Below are positions 18,942 to 27,140 of a stretch of 59,805 bases of DNA, piece by piece. Source of the stretch: Petrachloros mirabilis ULC683 (lineage in GTDB: Bacteria > Cyanobacteriota > Cyanobacteriia > Thermosynechococcales > Thermosynechococcaceae). How positions within the stretch are numbered: the stretch's first letter is position 1; each line of letters starts with the position of its first letter. Both the position numbers and the translations under genes were made by a program. Under the pieces are notes generated by a model that did not search any database, had not been told where the DNA came from, and worked only from the letters and a program-made list of their open reading frames with translations. Location: assembly GCF_009939295.1 (NCBI RefSeq), contig NZ_WVIC01000015.1, positions 1 to 59,805 on the forward strand, given 5' to 3'.

Positions 18942-19546
18942 AGCTCTTAGAGCCTGGAGGCTCATACACCTTCAGCAAAATCTTTGAACTCAAATTGATT
19001 GCTGAAGAACTAGCCGCAGAGTTCGGCTATACCTTTGCCCGCAAGCGATTAAACCTACCTCAGTACTTAGGAGAGCTAGATCGCATTAATGATCTTCAAA
19101 ATCGCATTGAAGAAGCATTACCCTACGTCAACCTCTCGACCGAAACTGCCCGACGAGAAATCCTAATTTCTCCGATCATTCTGGATTTGATCCATTACAC
19201 CAAGGCAGAAGTGCGGATTGAATATCCCATCAAAGTTACGGAGCAACTACAAGGATATTTAGATTATTTTCTGCAAAAGCAGCACCAATTGTTGATCATT
19301 GAAGCAAAGAAAGGAGACTTAGACTTTGGATTTACCCAGCTAACCGCTCAGCTTATTGCCTTAGATCAATGGGAAGCCGAAAATCCTGTCAACTATCTTT
19401 TGGGCGCAGTAACCACTGGCAAGATCTGGGAGTTTGGCCTCCTCAATCGCCAGACGAAACATATCGATCAAGGTCTTGATAGCTATCGGGTTCCCGATGA
19501 TGTAGAGACACTGATGCGAATTCTAGTACATGCTCTGCTCAATTAG
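18938..19546 (+). CDS. PD-(D/E)XK nuclease-like protein inside the I-D operon
   Basis: This 202-residue protein is not a known I-D core component. Its central part, QGYLDYFLQKQHQLLIIEAK followed by KGDLDFGFTQLTAQLIALDQ, matches the restriction-endonuclease-like pattern D-x(n)-(D/E)XK (IEAK) followed by a helix carrying Gln, as in type I HsdR-N or Uma2-related proteins. The N-terminal 90 residues are helical. It overlaps the cas10d stop (ATGA) and is 42 bp before csc2, so it is transcribed with the effector genes. Function is unknown; it might be a passenger or an accessory nuclease. Confidence 0.6.
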   Translation: MKLLEPGGSYTFSKIFELKLIAEELAAEFGYTFARKRLNLPQYLGELDRINDLQNRIEEALPYVNLSTETARREILISPIILDLIHYTKAEVRIEYPIKVTEQLQGYLDYFLQKQHQLLIIEAKKGDLDFGFTQLTAQLIALDQWEAENPVNYLLGAVTTGKIWEFGLLNRQTKHIDQGLDSYRVPDDVETLMRILVHALLN

Positions 19547-19588
19547 CTTTTATTATCTTAATTTCTTGACCTTTACTAAGTGAACACT

Positions 19589-20599
19589 ATGCCTTTGCTA
19601 AAAACCATTGATGCCAAATTCTTCCACACTGAAATTCCATACAAGCCCATGGGTAAATACGCGCACTTTTTAACCGTTCGCGTTACCGAGTCTTATCCCC
19701 TCTTTCAAACCGATGGCGAACTTAATAAAGCCCGAGTGCGTGCAGGTATAGAAAACAAAAACACTATCAGTCGCCTCGCTATGTTCAAGCGCAAACAATC
19801 TACCCCAGAGCGCTTAGTTGGGCGCGAACTACTTCGTACCTATGATTTTGTGAAGCCGGAAGAGTGCGAATACAACGTCGAATTTGGCATGGATAACCCC
19901 GACTGCATCATCTATGGCTTTGCCATTGGCGATTCAGGTTCTGAAAAATCCAAAGTAGTAGTGGATACCGCCTTCTCCATTACCGCCTTTGACGAGTCCC
20001 ACGAAACCTTCACCCTCAACGCCCCCTTTGAAAACGGCACCATGGCATCAAAAGGAGAAAAGGGGGGCAAGCCTGGGGAAGTCACTAGCCGCATCAATCA
20101 GCAAGACCACATTCGCCCGCAGGTCTTCTTCCCTAGTATCGTTACTCTGAAAGATCCCACAGAGGCCAGTTTCCTTTACGTCTTCAACAACATTCTGCGG
20201 ACTCGCCACTATGGCGCGCAAACCACCCGTACAGGCCGAGTCCGCAACGAGATAATTGGCGTCGTGTTTGCCGACGGCGAAATTGTCAGCAACCTGCGCT
20301 GGACTCAAGCCATCTACGACCAGATGAAGACCAGCAGCACCCTAAAAGCTCCCGATCCTCTGGATGAAGACGATGTAGCTGAGGCCGCTAAAGTTGCAAT
20401 TCAATCGCTTATGGCTGAGGAATTCATTGTGCATACTGACTTCATTGGCAACGACTTCCAAGCTTTACTCGCTGATGTCAAAGCGCTAACCGCCAGTGAA
20501 GATGGGATTCGCTCCATTCTGAGCCAAGCAGATCAAGAAGCCAAAGCTTACGCCCAAAAGCACATTGGCAAGAAAAAAACCACTAAAGCTGGAGCGTAG
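19589..20599 (+). CDS. csc2: Type I-D backbone protein Csc2 (Cas7d)
   Basis: Csc2 is the Cas7-like RRM protein that polymerises along the crRNA in I-D Cascade. The 336-residue product shows the family's opening (MPLLKTIDAKFFHTEIPYKP), the glycine-rich middle ENGTMASKGEKGGKPGEV, the segment TRHYGAQTTRTGRVRNEIIG (likely RNA contact), and a charged C-terminal helix. A GTG nine bases upstream could be used instead. Next gene csc1 begins a few bases after the stop. Confidence 0.93.
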   Translation: MPLLKTIDAKFFHTEIPYKPMGKYAHFLTVRVTESYPLFQTDGELNKARVRAGIENKNTISRLAMFKRKQSTPERLVGRELLRTYDFVKPEECEYNVEFGMDNPDCIIYGFAIGDSGSEKSKVVVDTAFSITAFDESHETFTLNAPFENGTMASKGEKGGKPGEVTSRINQQDHIRPQVFFPSIVTLKDPTEASFLYVFNNILRTRHYGAQTTRTGRVRNEIIGVVFADGEIVSNLRWTQAIYDQMKTSSTLKAPDPLDEDDVAEAAKVAIQSLMAEEFIVHTDFIGNDFQALLADVKALTASEDGIRSILSQADQEAKAYAQKHIGKKKTTKAGA

Positions 20600-20603
20600 A
20601 GCC

Positions 20604-21317
20604 ATGCCCCATGTCTATCGCTACACTCTGGAACTGCACGACAGCCTCTATTACGCCACCCGGGAAATTGGCAGACTCTACGAAACAGAACCCGTATTGC
20701 ATAACTACGCCCTTTGCTACGCCCTAGGGCTAGTGGATAACGCCAGGTATGCCACGACTGTCTCAGCAGAAAGCAGCTACCGCTACTTCTGCCCCGAGCA
20801 AGTGCCCCTATACGAGACCCATCTCACAGCACTCAACCAACAGGGTATTTATGTCACGCCTGCCAGGGCAGTGCGTCATACCGCTGTCCTCAACACCTGG
20901 AAATATGCTGACAATCGTTACCACGTAGAGATGCAGAAAACTCAGAAGAACATCCCTAGCTTTGGCCGCGCCAAGGAAATAGCCCCCGAAAGCCAGTTTG
21001 AGTTTTTTGTGATCTCCCAAAAGTCCCTAACCTTTCCTCGCTGGATTCGCTTGGGTAAGTGGATGAGTAAGGCAGAGCTCACTATAAAGGAATTACCATC
21101 TCCAAGGCGTAATTCTGCTAGAGAGTTCTGGTTTCCTTACCCACTCAATCCACTGGATGTGATGTTTACAAACCAAGTATTGAGCTATGACACCATCAAT
21201 ATGCCCCCTGTCAGCCTCATCCGAAACGTGCGTATGGTCGGCGAACACTACACTTTTACAGGATTGAATGAGTCTCTGAAATTCCCGACTAATATGCAAT
21301 ACCAGTTTAGACATTGA
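20604..21317 (+). CDS. csc1: Type I-D Cascade protein Csc1 (Cas5d-like)
   Basis: Csc1 is the Cas5-like subunit that caps the crRNA 5' handle in I-D Cascade. The 237-residue protein begins with a beta strand typical for the family (VYRYTLELHDSLYYATREIG) and includes LHNYALCYALGLV, QKNIPSFGRAKEIAPESQFE and WIRLGKWMSKAELTI. The ATG at 20604 follows GGAGCG, and the csc2 stop lies directly upstream, so the two are coupled. Confidence 0.92.
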   Translation: MPHVYRYTLELHDSLYYATREIGRLYETEPVLHNYALCYALGLVDNARYATTVSAESSYRYFCPEQVPLYETHLTALNQQGIYVTPARAVRHTAVLNTWKYADNRYHVEMQKTQKNIPSFGRAKEIAPESQFEFFVISQKSLTFPRWIRLGKWMSKAELTIKELPSPRRNSAREFWFPYPLNPLDVMFTNQVLSYDTINMPPVSLIRNVRMVGEHYTFTGLNESLKFPTNMQYQFRH

Positions 21318-21403
21318 GTATAAGAAAGTCTGGGGGCATCCCAGTTTTGCAAGCTGTCCCTCAGCTCCTCCTTTTCCCTGAATAACAGCTACTCATCCAC
21401 CCC

Positions 21404-22261
21404 ATGCCCTATAGCCTCGTCCTCAACCTCATACCTACATCGCCCATTCCTCCCGGTTTCACCACCGGCAAGCATCTCCACGCCCTTTTTCTCAACCTCA
21501 TCAGCACCGTCGATGCCGAACTGGGCAACCAGCTTCACGCTAATGAAGGGAATAAAGCCTTTACACTCAGCCCCCTACAAAGGGGCGTAGTGAAGCGCAA
21601 AGATTGTCAACCCATTCACTGGAATCACTTTACCTCTATTCCAGCCCACACCCCCTGCTGGTGGAGGATTTCTTTGCTGGACGATGCGCTCTTTAGCCAC
21701 CTCACCCAGCTCTGGCTAAACCTCAATCCTGAGCACCCTTGGCATCTGGGGCCAGCCAACTTATATATCAGTAGCATTTTGGGGACACCTCAAAGTACCC
21801 AGCCCTGGGCCAATTACTGTAACTATGCTCAGCTTTACGGACAAGCGTCGGAGCATGAGCGCAAACTTACCCTTCAGTTTTATACACCCACTGCCTTTCG
21901 CCAGGGCAAGTACGACTGCGCCCTACCCACCCCTGATCGTGTTTTTGGCAGTCTGCTCCGTCGCTGGAATCACTACAGCAATCTACAATTTTCATCTGAT
22001 ATTCTGAAGGCAGTTCAGCCCAGCTATTTTAATATTCGGACTGAAGTTGCCAGCGATCCCCGCCATCAATTTCAGCACACTGGCGCAAAAATCAGTCTTA
22101 GTAATCAGTTTATGGGTTGTGTGGGAAGGGTGACATACCAAATTTTGGGATCTGTGGAATCTGACGTCATTAAACAGCTTAATGCGCTAGCAAATTTTGG
22201 ACTCTATGCTGGCGTGGGACGGAAGACGCCTATGGGAATGGGGATGTGTCGAAGGGTATGA
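21404..22261 (+). CDS. cas6: CRISPR repeat endoribonuclease Cas6
   Basis: Cas6 cuts pre-crRNA within repeats. The 285-residue product has the double ferredoxin-like layout and ends in the G-rich loop LYAGVGRKTPMGMGMCR, diagnostic for Cas6. Candidate catalytic histidines occur in the N-terminal half (KHLHAL). It follows csc1 after 86 bp, and its stop overlaps the cas4 start (ATGA). The presence of Cas6 without an array nearby implies that it acts on an array elsewhere or across the prophage. Confidence 0.92.
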   Translation: MPYSLVLNLIPTSPIPPGFTTGKHLHALFLNLISTVDAELGNQLHANEGNKAFTLSPLQRGVVKRKDCQPIHWNHFTSIPAHTPCWWRISLLDDALFSHLTQLWLNLNPEHPWHLGPANLYISSILGTPQSTQPWANYCNYAQLYGQASEHERKLTLQFYTPTAFRQGKYDCALPTPDRVFGSLLRRWNHYSNLQFSSDILKAVQPSYFNIRTEVASDPRHQFQHTGAKISLSNQFMGCVGRVTYQILGSVESDVIKQLNALANFGLYAGVGRKTPMGMGMCRRV

Positions 22262-22785
22262 ATAGCACTGATTACATCCCCATTGCTGCGCTCAATCAAT
22301 ATGCCTACTGTCCACACCGTTGCTGGCGGATGTTCTGTGCGGGTGAGTTTTTAGATAATCAATACACGATAGACGGTACAAGTTTGCATGATCGTGTCCA
22401 TACTTTGGGTACGGGTTATCGGGAGGAAACTTGGCAGGTACGGGCGGTGTGGTTGCGGAGTGAGCGATATGGCTTGATTGGTAAGTCGGATTTGGTTGAA
22501 GAAAGTGATGGGCAACTCTACCCGGTGGAGTATAAACGGGGCCGTCGAGGGGAGTTTGAAAATGATGAGCTTCAGGTCTGTGCCCAGGTTTTGTGCTTGG
22601 AGGAGATGATCGGAGAACCTATTCCCCATGGCTTTATTTACTATGGGCAATCCCATCAACGGCAGCAGGTGGAAATCACTTCTGCTTTGCGGAAGACGAC
22701 CATCTCGGTCATTGAAGCGGTACGTGACCTCTTTGTAATGGGACGTTTAGATTGGGATCTGGCTCAACCAACCGAGACTACCTGA
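22258..22785 (+). CDS. cas4: Cas4 nuclease, C-terminally truncated (iron-sulfur cysteines missing)
   Basis: Cas4 is a RecB-like nuclease that trims and selects prespacers for Cas1-Cas2. The nuclease core is intact: Cys18 in YCPHRC, His44, Asp78 (GKSDLVE), Glu91 and Lys93 (VEYKRG) and the QVCAQ helix. Family members end with a cluster of three cysteines that completes the 4Fe-4S site with the N-terminal cysteine. Here the protein stops at residue 175 (LAQPTETT) with no such cluster. In-frame sequence after the stop reads DLPELLE, which could be a relic of the lost end. cas1 and cas2 do not follow. Confidence 0.85.
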   Translation: MNSTDYIPIAALNQYAYCPHRCWRMFCAGEFLDNQYTIDGTSLHDRVHTLGTGYREETWQVRAVWLRSERYGLIGKSDLVEESDGQLYPVEYKRGRRGEFENDELQVCAQVLCLEEMIGEPIPHGFIYYGQSHQRQQVEITSALRKTTISVIEAVRDLFVMGRLDWDLAQPTETT

Positions 22786-22981
22786 GACTTGCCTGAACTA
22801 CTTGAGACACAAGCATTTCAGCCGCCGAACCCCTAAAGAGTGAGTGGATCCCACCGGGACGTTTGATTTGGGATCTGGGGAGAGTAAGTGTCCTGATTTT
22901 TGCACTTTGCAATTTTGGGGACGTTGAGAATGAGATCCGCTTTGCCCAAAGGGGCTTGACAGGGGTGGTATAATTTCCTGC
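22786..22981 (+). promoter_or_regulatory. CRISPR-leader-like noncoding segment after cas4
   Basis: No gene is seen between cas4 and the leftward fibre-like gene. The segment ends in cttgacaggggtggtataat (about 22955-22974), a juxtaposed TTGACA and TATAAT too close for a normal promoter. It resembles AT-rich leaders that precede CRISPR arrays in cyanobacteria. No repeat follows: sequence changes at once to the end of a phage-type gene. Assignment as a leader is inference from position and composition. Confidence 0.35.
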
Positions 22982-25468
22982 CTATTTTGGAACATATTGA
23001 ATGCCTATTATAGAAGGGCTTGAGCTTTGAGGGCTGAGCGCTGCCACATTCCCGACAAGAAGCTTTCGACGCCTTTGTATGGACAGGCTATTCCCTGTGG
23101 TGTTTACGTCCCAGACAATTGCGGCTGCTTTGCCATCTTTTCCATAGCTGTTAGATGTGTATTTTTTATCATAGAAAGATAAATAAGCTGTAAAAGTATC
23201 GTCTCCTGTCCGAACCATATTGAAGCTATTAGAATTTAATGCGCTGCTTGGAATGGTTTCCTCTTCTATTCTGTAAGAAAATTGACTATTCGCAGGGTTT
23301 TGCACTTTTTCTATGCTTTCTTCGGCAATAGAAACTGTAATTGAGTTCAATTGCCATACTTTTGGATGCAGCTCCGGCAACTGACTGCAAGGAAAGTTTA
23401 TTTTTCCTAATTGGAGACAAGAGCTAGTATCTTGCAATGAAATAGATACACTACTTACTTCTCCAAACCAATACTTATCAAATAACTCACCAAACGCCCT
23501 GCTGATAACCACTTTCTTCCCAATAAGCTCACTTTCTGGCGAAGGATTTTCTGTAAAAAAATACCGAAGAAGGCGGTCATTTGCTATAACATCCTGTTGA
23601 TACCTCTCTTGGACGTTTAGTTTTTCTGGACTCGGAAGACTAATAAAATTTGTATCTATATCTTTTTCTGTATTGGTTATTGAAGTCCATACATTGTTAA
23701 CAAGCGTTATGACAACATCTCTCTGTATTCCTGTCGAATCTAAGAAGCCAAAAGCCATCCTGTCCATCATTAGGTTTCTGTTGACTACAAAAGTATAAGA
23801 GCCTACAGAAAGGTCAGCATTTATGGAAGAAAAAAGTGGAAAAATATGCGGGTGGCTTTTGTGCTCTAAAATATTTTGTTTATTAGCAAAAAAGCTATTG
23901 CTTTCTTCTAAGGAAGAAAAAGAGTGTTTGTGTTTTCGTGTTAAAGTCGAAGATCCATCTGGAGCGCTGCTACCTCCTATTACAAAAGCTGGAAAAAAAA
24001 AGCCAAATAGGTGCTCCAAGGTACTGTGACTTTTCCACTGGCTTTTGCTTTCCGTAAAAAAAGCAAAGTCTTTTCTCGCAAAAGAAACGCTGTAAGTTGT
24101 AGTTTTTCTATTAAAAACTCCTTCAAAGCTGCCAGAGCTTCCATTGTCTTGCTGTACGTTTATATTAATGTCTGTACTGTATATGTTTCGATTGTAAAAA
24201 TCAAAGTCTTGATTAAACTCTAGAGCATCTTCCCACTCAAAAGGCAGTGTCAAAGATGAATGGATAGGAAATGGGTATTGCATTACTCTGCTCCAAGAGT
24301 AGTGACTTTCATTAGATACTGTGCCCTCCCAATAGTCAAAATTTGGATCCTTCGTAGTACGAGCTTCTGACCCAGAGCTGTTTTGTGATAATGACTCTGA
24401 GTAGCTGCCGATATGCTCTTGAAGTCCTTCAGGACTATAGGTATATGCTTTTACTTCACTGTTAGCTATAACGCTATAATTTAAAAGTGGAGTACCATTC
24501 ACCCTACTTACCGAGAGCCGGGGTGTTGCAGAAATAGCACTGCTTGAAGCGGTTAAAGTCGGGAAAAAGGCAGTATTGTAATTTGAACTAAGAAAAGATT
24601 CTCCAGGATGCTGAATAGTAACAGGAAATGACCGAATACTGGGGCTGGCTGGATTACTTCTTTCGGCAGATGTAAGAGTCCCTATTGCATAGTTATTCCA
24701 ATACCCAGTGCGAAGAGGAATATTGTTAATGTTTGCAAAAGTTGAATTTGTAAAAACACCAATAACAGATGGACAAAAAGTTAAGTGATTGCTGTTACCA
24801 CCATTCGATTGAAGTAAGTCATCTCCAAAGAAGCCTGTAGTAGGGTTGTGCACTATTGTCTCTGCTGACGGTTCACCGAGGGTTGATGCTAAGGCTTCTT
24901 TGCTTCGGGACGCGAGAGGAGTGGAGCTGGCGGGAAGTTCTGATAGCGAAACATATACCGCTGGAGGAGCAGAAGGAGCTGCTATTCCAAAACCCCGCAT
25001 GTGCTGCCAATCGGTGTCTGGAATGTTGAAGTCGTTTTGAACTTGGCCATTCAAGTCTATAAAAGTGATCTTTTCATTGGTGCTGTTGACGATATAGCCA
25101 TCTTTTTTGCTGTTGACGTAAAACGTTGCTTCCTGAAAAGGGGAAATTTCCTTTCTTTTCCTTGTAAATCCTCCCAGAAAGAGCCGACTGGGATTTGTTT
25201 CTTGAAAAAGAACCTTGAAGGAATAAGTCTTCACTGGCGCTATTGGTTCTTCCCTTCTGCGGGCGCTGCTTGGGCCGTCTAGTTCGGTGAGGCCGCTGGC
25301 TTGGGTTTTGATCAGCCGCTGGCCTGTGGCGGCTTCGCCGCTGGCTTGATACTGGCCTGGGCTGGGGGCAAGATCGCCTGTAATATTGCGGTTGAGGCGC
25401 TTTTGCTGTCTTGCGGTTTTCTCGCGGCCCCGCTGCCGGCCCAACCAAAGGAGGTCTTTAATGTCCAT
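22982..25468 (-). CDS. Large chimeric fibre-like phage protein
   Basis: The 828-residue product is mostly beta-rich and Ser/Thr/Asn-rich, without catalytic motifs, as in receptor-binding or adhesin-like tail proteins. The first 75 residues (LLWLGRQRGREKTARQQKRL, ITGDLAPSPGQYQASG) are encoded by GC-rich DNA like the phage core; from about 25230 leftward the DNA turns clearly AT-rich. Such a break suggests a conserved attachment part joined to an exchanged distal part. Its ATG overlaps the start of a divergent gene and has only a weak ribosome binding site (AGG). It is the first gene next to the host CRISPR locus. Confidence 0.6.
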   Translation of the reverse strand: MDIKDLLWLGRQRGREKTARQQKRLNRNITGDLAPSPGQYQASGEAATGQRLIKTQASGLTELDGPSSARRREEPIAPVKTYSFKVLFQETNPSRLFLGGFTRKRKEISPFQEATFYVNSKKDGYIVNSTNEKITFIDLNGQVQNDFNIPDTDWQHMRGFGIAAPSAPPAVYVSLSELPASSTPLASRSKEALASTLGEPSAETIVHNPTTGFFGDDLLQSNGGNSNHLTFCPSVIGVFTNSTFANINNIPLRTGYWNNYAIGTLTSAERSNPASPSIRSFPVTIQHPGESFLSSNYNTAFFPTLTASSSAISATPRLSVSRVNGTPLLNYSVIANSEVKAYTYSPEGLQEHIGSYSESLSQNSSGSEARTTKDPNFDYWEGTVSNESHYSWSRVMQYPFPIHSSLTLPFEWEDALEFNQDFDFYNRNIYSTDININVQQDNGSSGSFEGVFNRKTTTYSVSFARKDFAFFTESKSQWKSHSTLEHLFGFFFPAFVIGGSSAPDGSSTLTRKHKHSFSSLEESNSFFANKQNILEHKSHPHIFPLFSSINADLSVGSYTFVVNRNLMMDRMAFGFLDSTGIQRDVVITLVNNVWTSITNTEKDIDTNFISLPSPEKLNVQERYQQDVIANDRLLRYFFTENPSPESELIGKKVVISRAFGELFDKYWFGEVSSVSISLQDTSSCLQLGKINFPCSQLPELHPKVWQLNSITVSIAEESIEKVQNPANSQFSYRIEEETIPSSALNSNSFNMVRTGDDTFTAYLSFYDKKYTSNSYGKDGKAAAIVWDVNTTGNSLSIQRRRKLLVGNVAALSPQSSSPSIIGIQYVPK

Positions 25469-25730
25469 TGAAAGCCTGTTGAAGGAGTCTCGAAGTCGGG
25501 GCCTGCAACGCTTGGCCCGCGCTCAAGAAACCAATGTACTACGACAGTCTTATAGGGGGCGAGTAACGGGGTTTGGGCTGGGTTCTGAGGTGATCTGTGA
25601 TATTGGTGGGCAGGCGATCCGTTGCCAGAACTACGGTGGGGCGCTGGCTTTGGGGCAGATCGTGCTGGTGACGCTGCCCCAGGGGGATTGGCGGGGCATT
25701 GTGAAGGGGCAGAGCAGCTTGACCCCCTAG
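25461..25730 (+). CDS. Small phage protein (89 aa) divergent from the fibre-like gene
   Basis: A strong ribosome binding site (aaaggagg) precedes the ATG at 25461. The product starts with a helix (SIESLLKESRSRGLQRLARA) then a small beta domain (YRGRVTGFGLGSEVICDIGG, LALGQIVLVTLPQGD), the style of OB/SH3-like phage tail accessory proteins. The N-terminal helix resembles that of the divergent fibre-like protein (both follow M-I-LL-R-RG-AR-Q), suggesting a shared attachment element. The two starts overlap by eight bases. Confidence 0.65.
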   Translation: MSIESLLKESRSRGLQRLARAQETNVLRQSYRGRVTGFGLGSEVICDIGGQAIRCQNYGGALALGQIVLVTLPQGDWRGIVKGQSSLTP

Positions 25731-25772
25731 ATGTGGTGCTGCTCTGTCCCTGGACGGGCACTAGATGCGGCT

Positions 25773-26277
25773 TTAATCGACTTCGGGTTTGAAGTCGTAG
25801 CCTTCTTTGGCCAGCTCTGCCTTGAACTTCAGATCGCCGTCTGCAAGAAGTTCTTGACGCTCTCCCAGCAACCCTAACAGGTATGCAGTGAGATTCTTGA
25901 CTCATCGACTCTTAACTAGATTGAGTTGCCCCAACCCCCGTCAGACCGTCTCTGCAAGCATTTTGTTTTTACGTCCACGATGCGCCCCACCGCAGACTGG
26001 AATGAGAATCGAAATTCTCTTGTTGCACCAACTTGCGATTTCGTGGTTTACCTCCACCACGGGTTTTTTGGGTGCGCCAAACCATACCCTTAGATGTGTG
26101 AATGTGCACATCACTCGAAAGGGCTTCCAGAAAGGCTTCTGTCGCCGAGAGCCGATAGTAGGCCGCAAAATACCGCCCTGTTGCTTTACACATATCGGTG
26201 GCGCTCAGATACCCGTCTTCGGGTCGGCGACGGATTTCGGTGCCACGAAAATCCAAGGATTCGACGGGAAAAGACAT
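25773..26277 (-). pseudogene. Broken KilA-N domain gene
   Basis: The leftward frame from 26277 encodes a good KilA-N N-terminus (EIRRRPEDGYLSATDMCKAT, FLEALSSDVHIH), a DNA-binding domain of phage and viral regulators, but the sequence loses resemblance after about 65 residues and stops at 25969. A separate fragment in another frame (25773-25904) encodes YLLGLLGERQELLADGDLKF then KAELAKEGYDFKPEVD, which looks like a conserved C-terminus but has a stop just upstream and no start. I read this as one decayed gene with frameshifts, or two fragments of different genes. Confidence 0.5.
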
Positions 26278-26306
26278 AGTATGGACTCATGGATTGTGGA
26301 CAAATC

Positions 26307-26352
26307 CATGATAGCCCTGCCCCTCTGGAGCGGGGCTATTTTGATGTTTTGC
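26307..26352. terminator. Possible bidirectional terminator
   Basis: The sequence atagccc ... gggctat flanks a short GC-rich core and is followed by tttt on the plus strand. It lies between the HNH gene and the KilA-N remnant and could end transcription from the leftward genes. The stem is imperfect. Confidence 0.35.
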
Positions 26353-26438
26353 GCTGGTGGTCTGCATAAATTCTTTGCGACGCGCTGGTTTATCTAAAAG
26401 CCCCGAAACCCTTTTCTTGACTGGATTTCAGACGCCGC

Positions 26439-26783
26439 TTATTTTTTGGGTGGCTTGATCTGGCAGGCTTTTCGCTGGTTGCAGGGGCCGCAGAGCAGTT
26501 GCAGGTTACTGAGGTCGGTAGCCAGATCTGGGTGGGTTTTGAGGGGCTTGATGTGGTCGATCTGGAAGTGGGCGATGGCGGGGAGCTGGTGGCCGCAGTC
26601 GGGGCAGATGCCTTGAATTCTGTTGAATTGCTGCTGTTTCCAGGCCTGACCATCCTGTGAGTCACGCCAGCGCTCGAAACGCCTGCGGGGCCTGTATTTG
26701 TGCCTGATTTTGGCAGCTAAATCTTGATATTTCTGGAGCTGGTGAAAGCTCTGCTGGATCCAGTCGGGCTTACTTTGCTGCAT
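26439..26783 (-). CDS. HNH endonuclease
   Basis: The 114-residue basic protein ends with a typical HNH module: a CPDCG zinc knuckle half, FQIDHIKPLKTHPDLATDLS containing the catalytic His of DHI, then NLQLLCGPCNQRK with the second CxxC. Such small HNH proteins in phages are homing or packaging-associated nucleases. It overlaps the upstream gene by 14 bp, so it is co-transcribed leftward with the two preceding genes. Location away from the terminase suggests an accessory rather than packaging role. Confidence 0.85.
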   Translation of the reverse strand: MQQSKPDWIQQSFHQLQKYQDLAAKIRHKYRPRRRFERWRDSQDGQAWKQQQFNRIQGICPDCGHQLPAIAHFQIDHIKPLKTHPDLATDLSNLQLLCGPCNQRKACQIKPPKK

Positions 26784-27138
26784 GTTTGGCTCGGATTTCG
26801 GCGGCTTTGAGTTTGTGCTTGCCGTTACTGGGGCTTAAGCCTGTGTTTAAGAGGCTTTGAACGGCACTTTTGGTGGGGGTTGCGGGGGCACCGAAGGGGA
26901 TGGGGATGATGTTGGAGCCGAGGGCTAGAAGCTGTTGCTGGAGCTGGGTTAGGGTGATGCGGGTGCTGGGGCGAATGCGGGGGTTGGCGAGGCGCTGATC
27001 AATGGCAGCCAAAATGTCGGAGCGGCTGTAGGTGTTGCTGCGCCCTTGTTTGCCGACTTTGGGGCAGGCTTTGATCAGTTCGCGGGCTTGGTATTGGGTT
27101 GCACCAAGGCCGATGAGTTGCTGGGTGGTGATGTGCAT
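26770..27138 (-). CDS. Unknown phage protein with excisionase/MerR-like N-terminus
   Basis: The 122-residue product starts at an ATG two bases after the preceding gene's stop. Its first 50 residues (TTQQLIGLGATQYQARELIK, GRSNTYSRSDILAAIDQRL) fit a winged-helix pattern of the excisionase/MerR type; the C-terminus is basic. Function is unknown; a regulatory role in the leftward operon is possible. A longer frame reaches 27213 but overlaps the upstream gene more heavily. Confidence 0.55.
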   Translation of the reverse strand: MHITTQQLIGLGATQYQARELIKACPKVGKQGRSNTYSRSDILAAIDQRLANPRIRPSTRITLTQLQQQLLALGSNIIPIPFGAPATPTKSAVQSLLNTGLSPSNGKHKLKAAEIRAKHAAK

Positions 27139-27140
27139 GG

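Noticed and set aside
22955-22974. TTGACA and TATAAT as an ordinary promoter after cas4
   Set aside because: The boxes are only about seven bases apart, far from the 16-18 needed; kept only as a leader-like feature.
25195-25225. Sequence ttcttgaaaaagaac resembling half of a Hin/Gin recombination site
   Set aside because: Only the left half fits the known 26-bp sites; the right half matches at about four of twelve positions, and the bases encode a normal part of the fibre-like protein.
25312-25905. Leftward frame of 197 codons near the KilA-N remnant
   Set aside because: Arg/Ser/Pro-rich low-complexity product typical of an antisense frame over GC-rich coding DNA; it lies opposite the 89-aa gene with the strong ribosome binding site.
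26439-26783. HNH gene as the phage packaging nuclease
   Set aside because: It lies far from the terminase genes on the opposite strand, and Mu-like phages do not need a cos-type HNH protein; an accessory role fits better.
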